A stretch of 64,000 nt of DNA from the NCBI RefSeq assembly GCF_019097595.1, contig NC_080734.1, positions 7,371,392 through 7,435,391 of the forward strand, written 5' to 3'. Position 1 is the first letter of the stretch, and every line of letters begins with the position of its first letter. Source of the DNA: Hemibagrus wyckioides (lineage: Eukaryota; Chordata; Actinopteri; Siluriformes; Bagridae). Positions 37,456-48,520 of the stretch are shown here, piece after piece. Both the position numbers and the translations under genes were made by a program. Under the pieces are notes generated by a model. It was not told the DNA's origin. It did no database searches and saw only the letters and a program-made list of their open reading frames with translations.

Positions 37456-38870
37456 GTAGTGCTAGAATAGACCTGAAAATGCAGATTTTCTTTTCTCTTG
37501 GATTGGGAACAAGCTAGGGGCTAATGAATTATTCACAGAAAGGGTGAGAACTGTTTTTTGAAGATAGGAACAGATTGTGCTGTTTGAATTTAAGGTTAGA
37601 GTTTAAAGGTTTAATATCATATATAGAATAATGGAGACCGGAAGTAAATAGACCGGAAGCTCCAGATTGTAATGCTCTGACATGGTTAAAGAAGAGATTC
37701 GACTCGAGTTAGTTAACAATCTACACTGGTACTGATATCAGTATTAAAGCTTCATAGGATGATCTGAAGCTGTTGAAGCTTCAAAAGCTGATCTCTTTTT
37801 GCAGTGTGTACAGATGAAAAGGGAGAGGGGAGAGCTGGATAGACTAAAGCACTAAAGCGCTGCCGCATCACTCTCTCTAGAGATATACTGTAAAGCGAGG
37901 ATTATATGCCACAGCACTGCTATGAGCATAATAAACATCCAGCTATCTATGACGTGTACATCAGCTAAAATTACTGGCTAAACATGAGGGTTAAGACTTA
38001 ATCAAGAAAGCTTTAAACAAAATTAGCCCCACTTTACATAGAAAGAGGAGAAATGATTGGAAAGTCACCAGTAATTTGTAATGTGTGTTGTTCGTGTGCT
38101 GCACAGATTTAGTTCCTATGAATGTGAGCAATCATATCAGAAGTAACTTTCTCACCATATTGCGTCATTGCAGGGAACAAACCAACAAAATGGAAATTCA
38201 TACACTCAGGAGTAAAATAACTAGATTTCTTGTGAATTAGTCTTTTTTTAAACTTTCAAAATCAGCAAAAACACAAAAGCTTTGCTGATCTAGACAGTTT
38301 CATTAGTGTCACCATTCAAAAGAAAGAAGGCGGGGGAAGCTGTGAGACAAACATTTTTGCTTTGAGCTACGATACTTAAGTGATAAAAGGGACGGCCCCA
38401 AAATGTACATGGAGTCATAAATTGAGTCCAACAGTTCCTGTGTTGCATAAAAGACATTAAGTAGTGACTGACAGGTTGCTATACAGCACATTTAAAGCAG
38501 GAGGAAATGCTGTCTGCACACGCATGTCTCAAACTGTAGCACCTTCAAAAAAAAAAAAAAAAAACAGTTCAAAAGGACAGCAAGTTCGCAAACGTTCTCA
38601 GGACTTCAGATTTCTCAGAGTGTGTTTTTTCTATTTCAGGTTCAAATAGGAACCATATTGAGAAATATATATATACATTTGGTCCATGTAGTTCGTGTTG
38701 AAATAGTTCATTTCAGCTGAAATCAAAACCTCTTCATTTTTCCATAGCTCAAAACTCTCTAGTTTCAAAGAGTTTTCTGTCTTTGTTTATGGATTTACAT
38801 ACTGCATATGATATGGGATGTGTAACCAGCTAGAAACAGAAATAATGCTAAACCTCTCTCCAGAATACCA
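37456..38870. other. Intergenic spacer
   Basis: AT-rich with poly-A at 38548-38564 and an ATATATATA word at about 38666. No exon, RNA or named repeat was recognised. Confidence 0.5.
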
Positions 38871-38877
38871 TCAGAGG

Positions 38878-39022
38878 GTGGTGGTAGCTCAAGTCTTTAA
38901 GGATCTGGGTTGTTGATTGGGGTTCCCAGCACCACCAAGATACCATCGTTGGGCTCTTGAGCAAGGCCCCCCAACCCCCCCTACTCCAGGGGTGCTGCAT
39001 CATGGCTGACCCCACGCTCTGA
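38878..39022 (+). mobile_element. tRNA-derived SINE (family B1), left part, interrupted
   Basis: Matches the copy at 37231-37365 from the head (GGTGGTAGCTCAAG...TTAAGGATCTGGGTTGTTGAT) through GGCTGACCCCACGCTCTGA. It then stops where a Tc1-like sequence begins. The matching tail (AATGTGACAAATAAAGGCTA) resumes at 39564. Confidence 0.65.
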
Positions 39023-39563
39023 AGTTTGGACACACCTTTTAATTCAGTGTTTTTTGTTTAGGGATTTATTTTCTACATTCTAGAACAATACTGGAGATTT
39101 CAAAACTATGAAATAACACACATGGACTTAAGTAATCCATATGTAATGACAACAAAAAACAGTCAGTTGTTATTTTAAGACACGAAGGTCAGGTGTTCTG
39201 GAATAGTTCTTGCAAGAACAGTATTGTCAAGTGCATTTGCAAAACCCATCAAGCACCATGATGAAACTGGCTCACATGAAGACCATCCCAGTAAAGCAAG
39301 ACCAAAACTTACCTCTGCTGCAGAGGAGAAGTTCATTTATAGTTACCAGCCTCAGAAATCACCCGTTAACAGCACCTCAGATTAGAGCCGTTATGAAGGC
39401 TTTACAGAGGATAAGTAGCAGACATATCTCGATATGAACTGTTCAAAGGACATTCTTGTGTATTTCGCCCGCCTTCAGCATTGTTTTCCAATGTAGAAAG
39501 AAATAAACATCAGGAAAGACCATGGAATTAGAAGATGTGTCCATACTTTTGACTGGTAGTGTA
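39023..39563. mobile_element. Tc1-like transposon remnant with truncated transposase
   Basis: The left end AGTTTGGACACACCTTTTAA is mirrored by the right end GATGTGTCCATACTTTTGAC, which finishes with CTGGTAGTGTA. A frame at 39210-39437 keeps VTSLRNHPLTAPQIRAV, typical of the helix-turn-helix N-terminus of Tc1 transposases. The catalytic DDE part is gone, so the element is a deleted, immobile relic. It sits inside a family B1 SINE. Confidence 0.72.
39210..39437 (+). pseudogene. Tc1-like transposase fragment (N-terminal HTH only)
   Basis: About 75 codons remain, of which the last 30-40 (SFIVTSLRNHPLTAPQ..., then SSRHIS) resemble the second DNA-binding subdomain of Tc1 transposases. Transposases of this class are about 340 residues. 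Frame breaks and the missing catalytic domain make it non-functional. Confidence 0.7.
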
Positions 39564-39592
39564 AATGTGACAAATAAAGGCTACTTGAATAA
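39564..39592 (+). mobile_element. tRNA-derived SINE (family B1), right remnant
   Basis: AATGTGACAAATAAAGGCTA corresponds to the tail at about 37415-37440. About 50 bp of the SINE are missing between the two halves, so the Tc1 insertion was accompanied or followed by a deletion. Confidence 0.6.
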
Positions 39593-39770
39593 ACTTAATT
39601 AGGTTGTTAGGGCATCTATCAAAAACCCTAAAGCTGGAACCTTTGGTACTCTTCCAGTGGACTATATAAAGTGCAGTCCCACTTGGCTGGTGGTAAAGGT
39701 TCAGTGGAAAAAGAAATCTCTGATACTTAACACCTTGCTTGTAAGATATCAAACCATCACAGCCACTTGT
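39593..39770. other. Short spacer
   Basis: Plain unique sequence between two nested repeats. Confidence 0.4.
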
Positions 39771-39774
39771 CTGT

Positions 39775-40112
39775 AGTGCTTACCCTACACAAGGAACCTG
39801 GAGTCTATCACAGAGGAGTCTATCACATCAGTGTCTCGGGACACAAGGCAGGGGACACTCTGGATGGGGTGCACACACACACATTGACACACTATAGACA
39901 TTTTTGAAAGTGTCAGTTTAAATATTTGAGGAAGAGGTAGGACTTCACCCGTCGCTTGAAGACTGAGAAGTTTATTCCACCACTCAGTTATCAGAAGAGA
40001 GAAGAGTCTTGATGCAGTCCTACCTTGTACCCTGAGAGATGGTGGAACCAGTCAAGTAGTTAGAGGAAACCCCTGAAAAATAGGGAGAACATGTAAACTT
40101 CACACACACAGG
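39775..40112 (-). mobile_element. SINE family A, split by another repeat
   Basis: Left part: TGCTTACCCTACACAAGGAA and GACACTCTGGATGGGGTGCA (to about 39905). Right part: GAGGAAACCCCTGAAAAATA and GGGAGAACATGTAAACTTC (from about 40065). About 155 bp of unrelated repeat lies between. The same two parts are closer together in the copy at 47151-47405. Confidence 0.6.
39912..40062. mobile_element. Repeat fragment inserted in a family A SINE
   Basis: Includes GAAGAGGTAGGACTTCACCC, TTTATTCCACCACTCAGTTA and ACCCTGAGAGATGGTGGAAC, words I recall from a common fish retroelement. The class cannot be fixed from the sequence. Confidence 0.45.
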
Positions 40113-40600
40113 ACTTTACTTTACTTAGCTTAACTTAACTTAATGGGGATGATGGAGACCTAACTAGTTAACGTGATTATGATACAAGAATGACACCAGA
40201 AAACTTTTTACTTTTAATTATAAAACATACAATACATCACATGTATATATCACAAATCGACAGGAATTTTAAACACATTTAAGAATTAAGTTCAGTTTCA
40301 CAAGAATGAAGCTAGAAGTAAAGTTAGAAGCACTAAACTTCATTTGGCTCATGTGAATTTATGTGATTTCGCAATTATGAGATCTTGGCTTTCTAGCAAG
40401 GGGTGACATATGGTAAAATGAAACTAAGACCAAACATGATGATCACAAAATAAATTTGCATGTCGTTCCTCAAAAAAATGTGTCTAATTACACAGGTTTT
40501 TAAGAAGCAAACACAGGAGCGAAGTCTGGCAGCCAAAATGTGGCTCATCTCTCATTATATAGTGCCATAAAAAAGTCTGAGATCTCAGGTATAATACCTG
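40113..40600. other. AT-rich intergenic spacer
   Basis: A short ACTTAACTTA microrepeat lies near 40118-40142. No gene is seen. Confidence 0.5.
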
Positions 40601-41260
40601 TCAAATTGGATGCCGTTTTTTATTTCCAGACGGATGAAGATGGAGACAGAGGATACAAAACGAGCATTGTAATGGTCTTTGGCTGGATGTGTGATGATCT
40701 CCCCACCTCTTGATAACATGGAAGAAAGTGAGGTCCAAGTTTACTCGGTCTCCCATCGCAGGCGCCATGAGACAGACTCCACATCAAAGTCGAGAAAAAA
40801 AACAACACTCCCCGGCCGACCTGTTGCAACACACACCTGAGAAAAAAAAGCAAATTGATTACTCCTTAACCTGCAACGCTAACCAAGGTAACCCTCTGAT
40901 ATGAGTATGAAATAATTATAACGTGCACTTCTCGGTGGGCATTACTGCTGTATGTATATTTTCATTGACTTATGTGAAGACCTCCAAGGTCTGGACAGAA
41001 AAAAAATCTACTTTAATAGCTACCTGTCAAGTGTAATTAAGTGTGTTTTTCCTTTTCTATGCTTTTCCCATAGCCTGCAGGGAGACGTTGCTCTTAGCTG
41101 TGTCTGCCTCAGCGCCTTTGCCACCCAAAGCTTGGAGACAGTTTTAATTGCAACACGACGACCACAAGAAAAGCCCAGAATCCCCATAAAAGCACAGCAA
41201 AGCTGGCTGCAGGCCCACTGAGGAGCGCAAGCCACACCGTAATTACAGGTAAAAGACCTC
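40600..41260. promoter_or_regulatory. Candidate conserved non-coding element cluster
   Basis: Unique, CpG-retaining sequence (40680-40850 and 41080-41260) includes a CCGTAATTACAGGT word near 41238. Open frames on both strands are unremarkable. Confidence 0.33.
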
Positions 41261-42570
41261 ACTTTTTCTCAGACTGCTCTGAGTGTGTGAGAGAGATGTA
41301 TCATATTTTAGCATTTCAGATCTCATCACACCTTTGAGTGATCATGGAATATCAGGACATACAGTGGTGGAGGAGTGGTGTGTGTCTGAGGGAATTGGGA
41401 TTGCTTTCACTGGGAAAGATGAAACGTGGTTGAGATCTTTAACAATTCAAGGTTTCACAGATAAAGGAGTTGGGGAAAAGGGTTGTAGTGCTCAAGTCTG
41501 GACACGCACTTGTCTTGTATGGACATATTCGCTTTTGTACTTGGACTTGTCTCTGTCTTGGGCATTGGCCTTGTTAAATATGGTCTTGTTTGAGAGGTTG
41601 TAAAAAATTATGGTCATGTTGACACAAAGTTTGGCGAGAAACTCTAGAAATCCCTTCTTCTAGGTAAGACTTGTGCTATATCCCAATACACCTAATATTA
41701 ATCCAAAATAGTAGCCAATATTAGAATTAGTGTGTCCCAAATCATTGTATGCTGTAATGCGTCTCCCAGAGCTACCAGGATGGTCAAAGAAAGGAAGGGT
41801 TTTGTGATGGTTTGCTTTGCCAAATTTGACCCACAATCATGGGGGACGAGTGTAACGTGTAACCTATATTGTCACATAAGATTAATGATTGAATGTTGTA
41901 GGGTCAGATGAAGAGACATAGCACCTGATAAAATGCAAATTGGAATTCACTCATTTTTTACACATTTAAGAGAGGTGTAAAGGAAATTTCTAACAATGAA
42001 TCAAGGGAATGGAAAATTAAATAGTATAATTAAACAGTATCAATTATGTAAGAATAATGAATGAAATAAAGCTGAAATATAAATAAGAACGAGTTTGTTT
42101 ATGGTAACTGTGTGAGTAACATCGTTCTCTAGCGTTACATGATATGCTAGTACCGTTCAGTACTTTCACAAAAAGCTTACATAGTGCATTTTAGTATATA
42201 GTATAAGTAAGAGAACTGGTACTCAGCATTGGTTTTGACTCGGCTAGTCCTGGCCCTGGACTTGTCTCTTGCCAGATGTCAGCTTTGACTATAGTTTTAA
42301 TCGAATGCATAAAAAACAAACAGATTCCTGAACTCACATTTCAATCCAGGCTTAAGTAAAGAACAAAATATTTGGGCGTGTGCCGTTATTGGAAAATAAT
42401 CGATGACACTTAATTGATGAGGTCATGTGGCATGACAAAAAAGGAAAGTTACTGAAAACAAAGTTATCCCTCATAAAGCAATTTATTTATTTAAAGAATT
42501 ATTGTTTTTTTTTAGTCTGTCTATAGTTGCATTTAATGTTGTGGAATGTCACTGAAATTTTTTTCCATTT
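41261..42570. other. Intergenic spacer with degenerate 'GGACTTG' repeat fragments
   Basis: GACTTG/TCTTGT-rich stretches at about 41505-41600 and 42236-42285 resemble the ends of a common fish DNA transposon, but they are too degraded to define. The 106-codon frame at 41283 has no domain. Confidence 0.4.
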
Positions 42571-42576
42571 AAGTTA

Positions 42577-42808
42577 AGTTAATTTGTCTTTATTTGTCAC
42601 ATATACATTACTGCACAGTGAAATTCTTTCTTCGCATATCCCATCCTTAGGGGTTGGAGTCAGAGTGCAGGGTCAGCCATGATGCAGTGCCCCTGGAGCA
42701 GGGTGGGTTGAAGGCCTTGTACAAGGGCCCAGTGGTGGCAGCGTGGAAGTGCTGGGGCTGGGGCTTCCAGCCAACAATCCAGAGCCTTAACCACTTGAGC
42801 TACCGTTT
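42577..42808 (-). mobile_element. tRNA-derived SINE (family B1)
   Basis: Starts TTTGTCTTTATTTGTCACAT and ends CCTTAACCACTTGAGCTACC, the reverse complement of the A-box region. It spans the whole family B1 body (GCAGGGTCAGCCATGATGCA and CCCCTGGAGCAGGGTGGGTT). This is one of the more complete copies. Confidence 0.72.
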
Positions 42809-43310
42809 ATTTCATAATGCTTGTATTTCAAATATCAGAAAGCTCTGACACTGGAAACTTACTTAAATGCTGAATAAATGTCTCCACCCAGAAAACTAGT
42901 ATATCAACACATTTTTGTAATCTACTTGTGTGGAGCATCGGCTATACGAATCCCTGTTTAAGTTGTAATTATAGAAACCTAATATTTTAAAATGTGATAT
43001 TTTTATGAAAATGGTCAACGTGATTCCTGGATAATTGTTTAACTGAGTCTTCCTAGCAATGGTTCCCAATCCCCTCTCCAAGACTTCTATTTATTCATTT
43101 AGTTTACATCTTCTATACCGTGTCCTAAGTAAAAACTAACTAAAAACTTATTTTCAATATCCATCTCCTGTCAATGGCCTATTTTTCTTTCATCGTCTGC
43201 TTTATGATTGTTTTTTTGTGTGTGTTGTGGTTCAATGTCTTTTTTTCCATTCCATATGTCTACTATAACTTACTGTAAGACGGCCTTGGTCTTGTGAAGG
43301 GCAAAATATA
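42809..43310. other. AT-rich intergenic spacer
   Basis: No exon, structured RNA or recognised repeat. Confidence 0.5.
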
Positions 43311-43400
43311 AAAACACCATATTCTTGTCTGTAATTGTTTATCCAGTTTAGGGTTGTGGTGGATCCAAAGCTTTTCCTTGAACTGCTGACAGAAATGTAG
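43311..43400 (-). mobile_element. SINE family A tail fragment (tentative)
   Basis: TGTTTATCCAGTTTAGGGTT followed by GTGGTGGATCCAAAGC resembles the tail-proximal part of family A at 48200-48245. Confidence 0.35.
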
Positions 43401-43439
43401 GACACATCACAGAGCCATATCTTTCACAGAACATCACAC

Positions 43440-43905
43440 AAAACTAGACAACTGAAGATTGGATAAAGACCAGGCATGTTTATGCAATCTTCAAGTTTCC
43501 AGTTTCAATAAGCCTGAGCCCATTGCAGACTCAGATTCTTGTTTTTGGCTGATAGAAACAGAACCCGCTGTGGTCTTCAACTGTTGTAGCACATCCTCCT
43601 CAAGAATTTGACATAGTTTGCTTCCTGAGATGCTTTTCTGTTCACCACAATTGTAAAGAGCAGTTATTAGAGCTGCTGTAGCACTTCTGGTCAGCTTGAA
43701 TCAGTCTGGCCAGTCTCGTCTGGTCTCTCTCATCGACAAGGCATTTCCATCTGTAGAACTGACAATCACTGGATGTTTTTTTTTTTTCCACGCACCATTC
43801 TGTATAGAGACTGTTGTGTGTAAAATCCCAGGAGATCCTCCATTTCTGAAATACTAAACATTTTATAGAAACAAGACCCCCAAAACTGGTAAACCCCCAA
43901 ACCAT
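43440..43905. mobile_element. Degenerate fish DNA-transposon-like repeat
   Basis: The words CCAGGCATGTTTATGCAATC, GAATCAGTCTGGCCAGTCTC, GACAAGGCATTTCCATCTGT and CAGGAGATCCTCCATTTCTG match, from memory, a widespread teleost interspersed element. A T-run at 43777-43789 interrupts it. No intact frame is present; antisense frames of 60-87 codons are remnants. Confidence 0.55.
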
Positions 43906-44620
43906 ACATATTGTACATGCATGTAGAAATCATATGCTGTCTTTGCAAATGCGGTAAACATACCTCTAAGGTTAATGTGAAAAACCATCACTAGTCAACA
44001 GCTTGTCCAAATGTGTTTAATATAAGGTTATTATTTAGTCACATCCATAGATGGAGTACTGCCTCAACATCACCTCCTCCACTCGTTGATTTAATTCTCC
44101 ATTTTCCTTCCAAGTGGTTCAGCAAGTGGCCTGTCAGGACGCTCACTGCATGCAGCTGCAGACAGGAGTGACTGCATGCAGCTGGTGTTTATTAAAATAT
44201 TGACTTTCATGAGACTGCCATTGTTTCTTTCTGTCATAGCCAGAGCACTTAAGGCAAGCATGTGCCATGATCAATGAGACAGAGAAAAGGCTGCTGTTAG
44301 CTCCTTGTCAGGACGGATGAAGCTCTTCAGTCGTCCATGTCCATTCCAATGTCTGGCCTTAGTAAGCCAAAACAAGTGGACTTCTGCTATAGTCTTGAAG
44401 TCTTGATTTTTCTCTACTCATAATACATTCACTCTAAACCTCAGGGACCTCCAGATGGACAGCCCTCATTTCGCTCTATCCAGACACATGCAGCACAGGG
44501 AAAGAACAAAAATATGGATTGTCATCTAAAGAGCTTGGAGGATTGCTTTGAGAACCACTGCCACTTAAATTGTAAGTCTGGCAGCTTTGATTTGCTGATG
44601 TCTGGCATTATATTCTTATC
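43906..44620. other. Intergenic spacer with a small direct repeat
   Basis: ACTGCATGCAGCTG occurs twice within about 25 bp (44146 and 44171), an inexact short tandem duplication. Otherwise nothing. Confidence 0.45.
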
Positions 44621-44624
44621 TGTC

Positions 44625-44811
44625 CATTTGGCAGATGCTTTTATACAAAGTAACTTCCAACTAAAATACAGTCAAAGCATATAGATTTTGAAATTACATT
44701 TACTTAGCATTAGGATTAGGGCCCTACATAGGGTTAGGGCTCTACAATGGATCACTCATAGTCCATTCTCAGATTTGAACTGATTCCATTCTCACATGCC
44801 GGGCCAGCTAA
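44625..44811 (-). mobile_element. tRNA-derived SINE family B2, degenerate
   Basis: TTGGCAGATGCTTTTATACA with AAAGTAACTTCCAACT is the B2 marker end. AGATTTGAACTGATTCC further on is a decayed B-box (reverse complement). The A-box end is lost. Confidence 0.5.
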
Positions 44812-46640
44812 GATACATTATCTAAATGGTCAAAGCCCATCCAATGTTGCTCACAGTTTTGAAGAAAATAGTTAATGCGTGCTCAAAAAGTCACTAGAGG
44901 TAATTGACCGATGAGGTCATTGACTCATTTGCATATTAATTGAATCATCATGATTATGTGCATATCAAAATATGTTATACCAAGAGAGGGGATTTTCTCA
45001 ACACAATTAGACTAAAACAAAACAGAACAGTTTTGGTAAAGGCACCTAAAAATAGTGCACATTTACCAAACACTTTATTATAAAATTTGAGTACATGACA
45101 GTGACCAATGATGTACTTAGAAATTTGCTTGATTTGTCATTTGGTGGCTTTTTTTTTTTTTTTTAAGTAGTCTAAACTGCAACTCTGAGATTCATTCCTT
45201 TAAAGGAAACTCTTGTGGCACAGAACAATGTTAATATTTGCTATAAACAAACAGCTAATAGTGGATTAGTTTTTTATTTCTCTGAAACCAAGAACTACCA
45301 ATTAATTTTGCTTTGGAAAAAAACAAACAGAATCAGCTGGGGCTGATTTCTATCTATCCCAAACTGTAGATTAATGCATCCTATCTATCAGTGGTAGTCA
45401 AGTCTAGTGATTACACTTTGTGAAATGCAGCCTGGGAAACAATCTTTGTGTGCACTGTGAATCATTTCTCGAAGCTTTCCTCACTGGTATATCCATAAAA
45501 TAGTCCTGAGCATTGATTGATATAGCACATGTGATACACAATGGCGTGTAATCACTGAAAGCGCTGATTTTTCGAAACGGAAGAAAAACTGGCGGTAAAT
45601 TGACTAAGCAGATTGTCCAATCAAAGTTCAAATTACACAAAGGAACAAATGACAGAAATATAAGTTTTGTGCGGTTTGAATGAAAGAGCTGGCTAATAGT
45701 AAGTGCAGCATTTCTGTTTACCATGCTTGCTATTTAGAAGAGGCATGATGTACCTATGCACAATAGTTTTATGCCCATGATGAGTCCCCGTGCTTTAAGG
45801 CTCAATCGTAGTGTTTTATAATAGTAACATTTTGCACTCCTCCAATTCACTATCATGACCAACAGTCACTTCTGTAGTTTAACCAAGTTCACCTAACCCT
45901 AATAATCAGCGGATATACAAATGACGTGAGACAATGCATCTTTCTACCCTTTCCGCCCTTTTTGAAACCTATCCACCCTTTTTGAACCTTCCTGTCCTCC
46001 ACAGAAACATCCGCCGTTATAGTGATGATGAAAACCGAATGAGACGATGCCAACTTTTTGTCATTGCCTTGTTTCCTCAAATCAAGAGTCCTCCCTCCCA
46101 GTAGGGACCAAGAGAAGCCAAGAGCAGCATGCCGAAACGTGTCCCTCGCTGCTTCTTTCACTGTCTGCATAATAACCATCTACGCAGGGATTCTCTCTAA
46201 GAAAGAGAGTTCCTGGTAAGTAGAGCAGCCAAGCTTCTCCGGAGACAGACAGAGACTCCAGCAGGAGAGAGGAAATCAAAAGTTAAATTATAAAAAGAAA
46301 CAAAAAGAGCAGAGTCTTGCTGGTTTAATGATAATTTCAGGAACTGTTCAAAAGGATGCTCGCACAATCACATAACAAGGGGCCGAGGAGGAAAGGCAGA
46401 ATTATTTAATTACCTCCTACGAGTAATACATTGTACTTTTTTGTGTCCTACTTTAAATAAAGATCTTATTCAAGTTAAAATCATTTATTTATTTTTTTAT
46501 TTTTTCAGCTTTTTGTTTGGTCAGGCACTGTTTAGAGGAATATGTAGGAACAATGATCATGCAGGAATGTTAATTATTTAGGGAATAGCAGAATAGGCAT
46601 AGCAAATTATTTTGGAGCAAATATGGCTAAGTTTAAGCAC
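44812..46640. other. Intergenic spacer without recognised genes
   Basis: Contains poly-T at 45150-45165 and a unique block at 45900-46280 with tandem CCCTTTTTGAA words (about 45955 and 45976). The frames at 45404 and 45889 (- strand, 96-106 codons) have no family resemblance. Confidence 0.45.
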
Positions 46641-46654
46641 ACAAGGGTCAGTTA

Positions 46655-46985
46655 TAGCAGTGGCAATGTATCCTGGGCCAAAAGTGGCCTAACTTTATGC
46701 AGCCACATTTAAGGTTTTTGCGGTATTTGGAGTCAGAGCCAAAAACGGCTCAAATGCAACCAAGCATATCTAATGCCTGTGCTGCATTTCAATGTTGGGC
46801 CAAAAATGGCCCAAGTGTAAGTTCTGCTCCATATCATGCCTGAAATATGGTCTCATCAAGGCTGAGTTGTGGCTGTGTTCTGGCAGCCAGATCCGGTTGA
46901 GTTCAGAGCCGTCATTCCGAGGCGGTATGCGGGCCAGATGAAAATGGGAAGCATGGGCCAGCGCTGGGCCATCATTCATCTAGTG
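46655..46985. repeat. GGGCCA-rich dispersed/tandem repeat
   Basis: The words GGGCCAAAAGTGGCC (46675), GTTGGGCCAAAAATGGCCCA (46794), TGCGGGCCAGATGAAAATGG, GGGCCAGCGCTGGGCCA and AGTGGGCCATCAT recur at irregular spacing. This pattern belongs to a fish interspersed satellite-like family. Several units are short palindromes. Confidence 0.6.
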
Positions 46986-47109
46986 GGCCATCATACAAGT
47001 GAGTGTCAGGACGATTTCAAAATGGTTTTGCAAAGCTGTTAATCAGATAAAATATGCTTGCTGAACTCTAGGGGGTGGAGTTTAGAAGCTTAAAACACTA
47101 CTCTGAATA

Positions 47110-47141
47110 CAAAGTCAATGTTTTTATAAACATTGACTTTG
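47110..47141. repeat. Perfect 14-bp inverted repeat, 4-base loop
   Basis: CAAAGTCAATGTTT, loop TTAT, then AAACATTGACTTTG. Every arm base pairs. It lies directly before a family A SINE. Confidence 0.9.
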
Positions 47142-47150
47142 GTGATTTTT

Positions 47151-47405
47151 CCATCCATCCATACATCCAATCTCTGTACCACTTATCCTACACAGGGAGC
47201 CTGGAGACAATCCCAAGGGAGTCAGCACACAAGACAGGGGATACTCTGGACAGGGACACAATCAAACACATATTCATACACTATGTATGATGTATTGATA
47301 CCTCAGCCTACTACTGAGGGAGAACCCAGAGGAAGCACAGGAAGGACATGCAAACTCCAAGCACACTGGGCGAGAGACAGGAATCAAACCCATATGTGCC
47401 CCCCG
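47151..47405 (-). mobile_element. SINE family A, near full-length
   Basis: Begins with the reverse-complemented tail (CCATCCATCCATACATCC), then CACTTATCCTACACAGGGAG and GATACTCTGGACAGGGACAC, and ends at a B-box-like AGGAATCAAACCC. It shares all blocks with the copies at 39775 and 48186. Confidence 0.72.
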
Positions 47406-47429
47406 CTAACCTCCTGGTTCTTTACAATT

Positions 47430-47605
47430 TCATTCATTTGTTCATCTTCATTTAGTGCTTTATCCTAGTCAGGGTTGCAGAAGACATGGTCCTTAACTTG
47501 GGAACGCAGTGCATGAAATGGGAATACACTGTAAACTGAGCTTGTGAATGAACTCGGGATTCTAGAGTTGTGAGGCACCAACCTTACCCCACACTCTCCC
47601 ACCAC
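47430..47605 (-). mobile_element. SINE family A, second copy in tandem orientation
   Basis: CATTTAGTGCTTTATCCTAG, GTCAGGGTTGCAG, then AACTCGGGATTCTAGAGTTG and TGTGAGGCACCAACCTTACC. It is a shorter, more diverged copy following the previous one by about 25 bp in the same orientation. Confidence 0.55.
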
Positions 47606-48010
47606 TTTGTCATTTATTATCTCCATTTATTGAATAAAATATCTTTAGTACAAAACAGAAATGACCATAAACACACTACAAACCTGGAAATAAAAATGTT
47701 TAGAGTGTGATAACTCTCTGCTGACATAATCACAAGATCCCATCTCTGCTCAATTTATTATTGGATTGTTGAAGTGATATGTGATTGTGATGGATGCTCT
47801 AGGCTTTATGTAATTATTGCGAGTGGTTATCATTGTCATTACTGATGGTTTATATCACTTTTATCGCCGTGTCCACCCTTGTAGAAGTGTGATTAATAGC
47901 CACTGTTCTGGGAACACATTAAGGAAGCCTTTCAAAGGAAAGACTTTCATGCTTAACTGACCAGTGCCTGAAAACTGAAGATGTTAGATTAAATTAAAAT
48001 ATAAATATGC
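47606..48010. other. Intergenic spacer
   Basis: Unique AT-rich sequence; a balanced part at 47830-47900. No feature was recognised. Confidence 0.45.
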
Positions 48011-48014
48011 ATTA

Positions 48015-48086
<72 letters not shown>
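48015..48086. repeat. (ATT)10(AAT)14 self-complementary microsatellite
   Basis: Ten ATT units switch at 48044/48045 to fourteen AAT units. Because AAT is the reverse complement of ATT, the tract is a perfect palindrome with 30-bp arms and could extrude as a cruciform. Confidence 0.95.
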
Positions 48087-48091
<5 letters not shown>

Positions 48092-48185
48092 CTGAAAGGT
48101 AACTACCAAGTACTGTTTTATTATTTATCAAAAAATAAATATACTGTATTTATTAAATAATTGTGACATTATTCAAGAATATTTA

Positions 48186-48520
48186 TGCATTCCTTCATTT
48201 TCAATAAAACATTTATCCTGATCAGTGTAACGGTGGATCTGGAACTTATCCCAGGAACACCAGGTGTGAGGCTGGAATACAACCTGGATGAAACACCCAT
48301 CAGTCACAAGGTACCATGCATGCAAATATTCACACACTCCTACACACCTAGCAGTGATTTAGAGTATCAGATCTGCCTGCCATGTTTTTGGAAGGTGGGA
48401 GGAAACCTTAGAACCTGACGGAAACCCAGGGAGAACATGTGACACCCACACGGATTGTAACCTGAGCTCAGGATTGAACCAGGATCCCTGGAGCTGTGAG
48501 GCAAAAATGTTATCCGGTGT
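48186..48520 (-). mobile_element. SINE family A, long copy
   Basis: Tail-proximal words TTATCCTGATCAGTGTAACG and GGAACTTATCCCAGGAACAC, core AGGTGGGAGGAAACC, and B-box-like ATTGAACCAGGATCC followed by GGAGCTGTGAGGCA. It is colinear with the copies at 47151 and 56109. Confidence 0.68.

Noticed and set aside
41283..42290. Possible DNA transposon with GGACTTG-rich ends
   Set aside because: The two stretches are too degraded to define inverted ends or a target duplication, so it is left as part of a spacer description.
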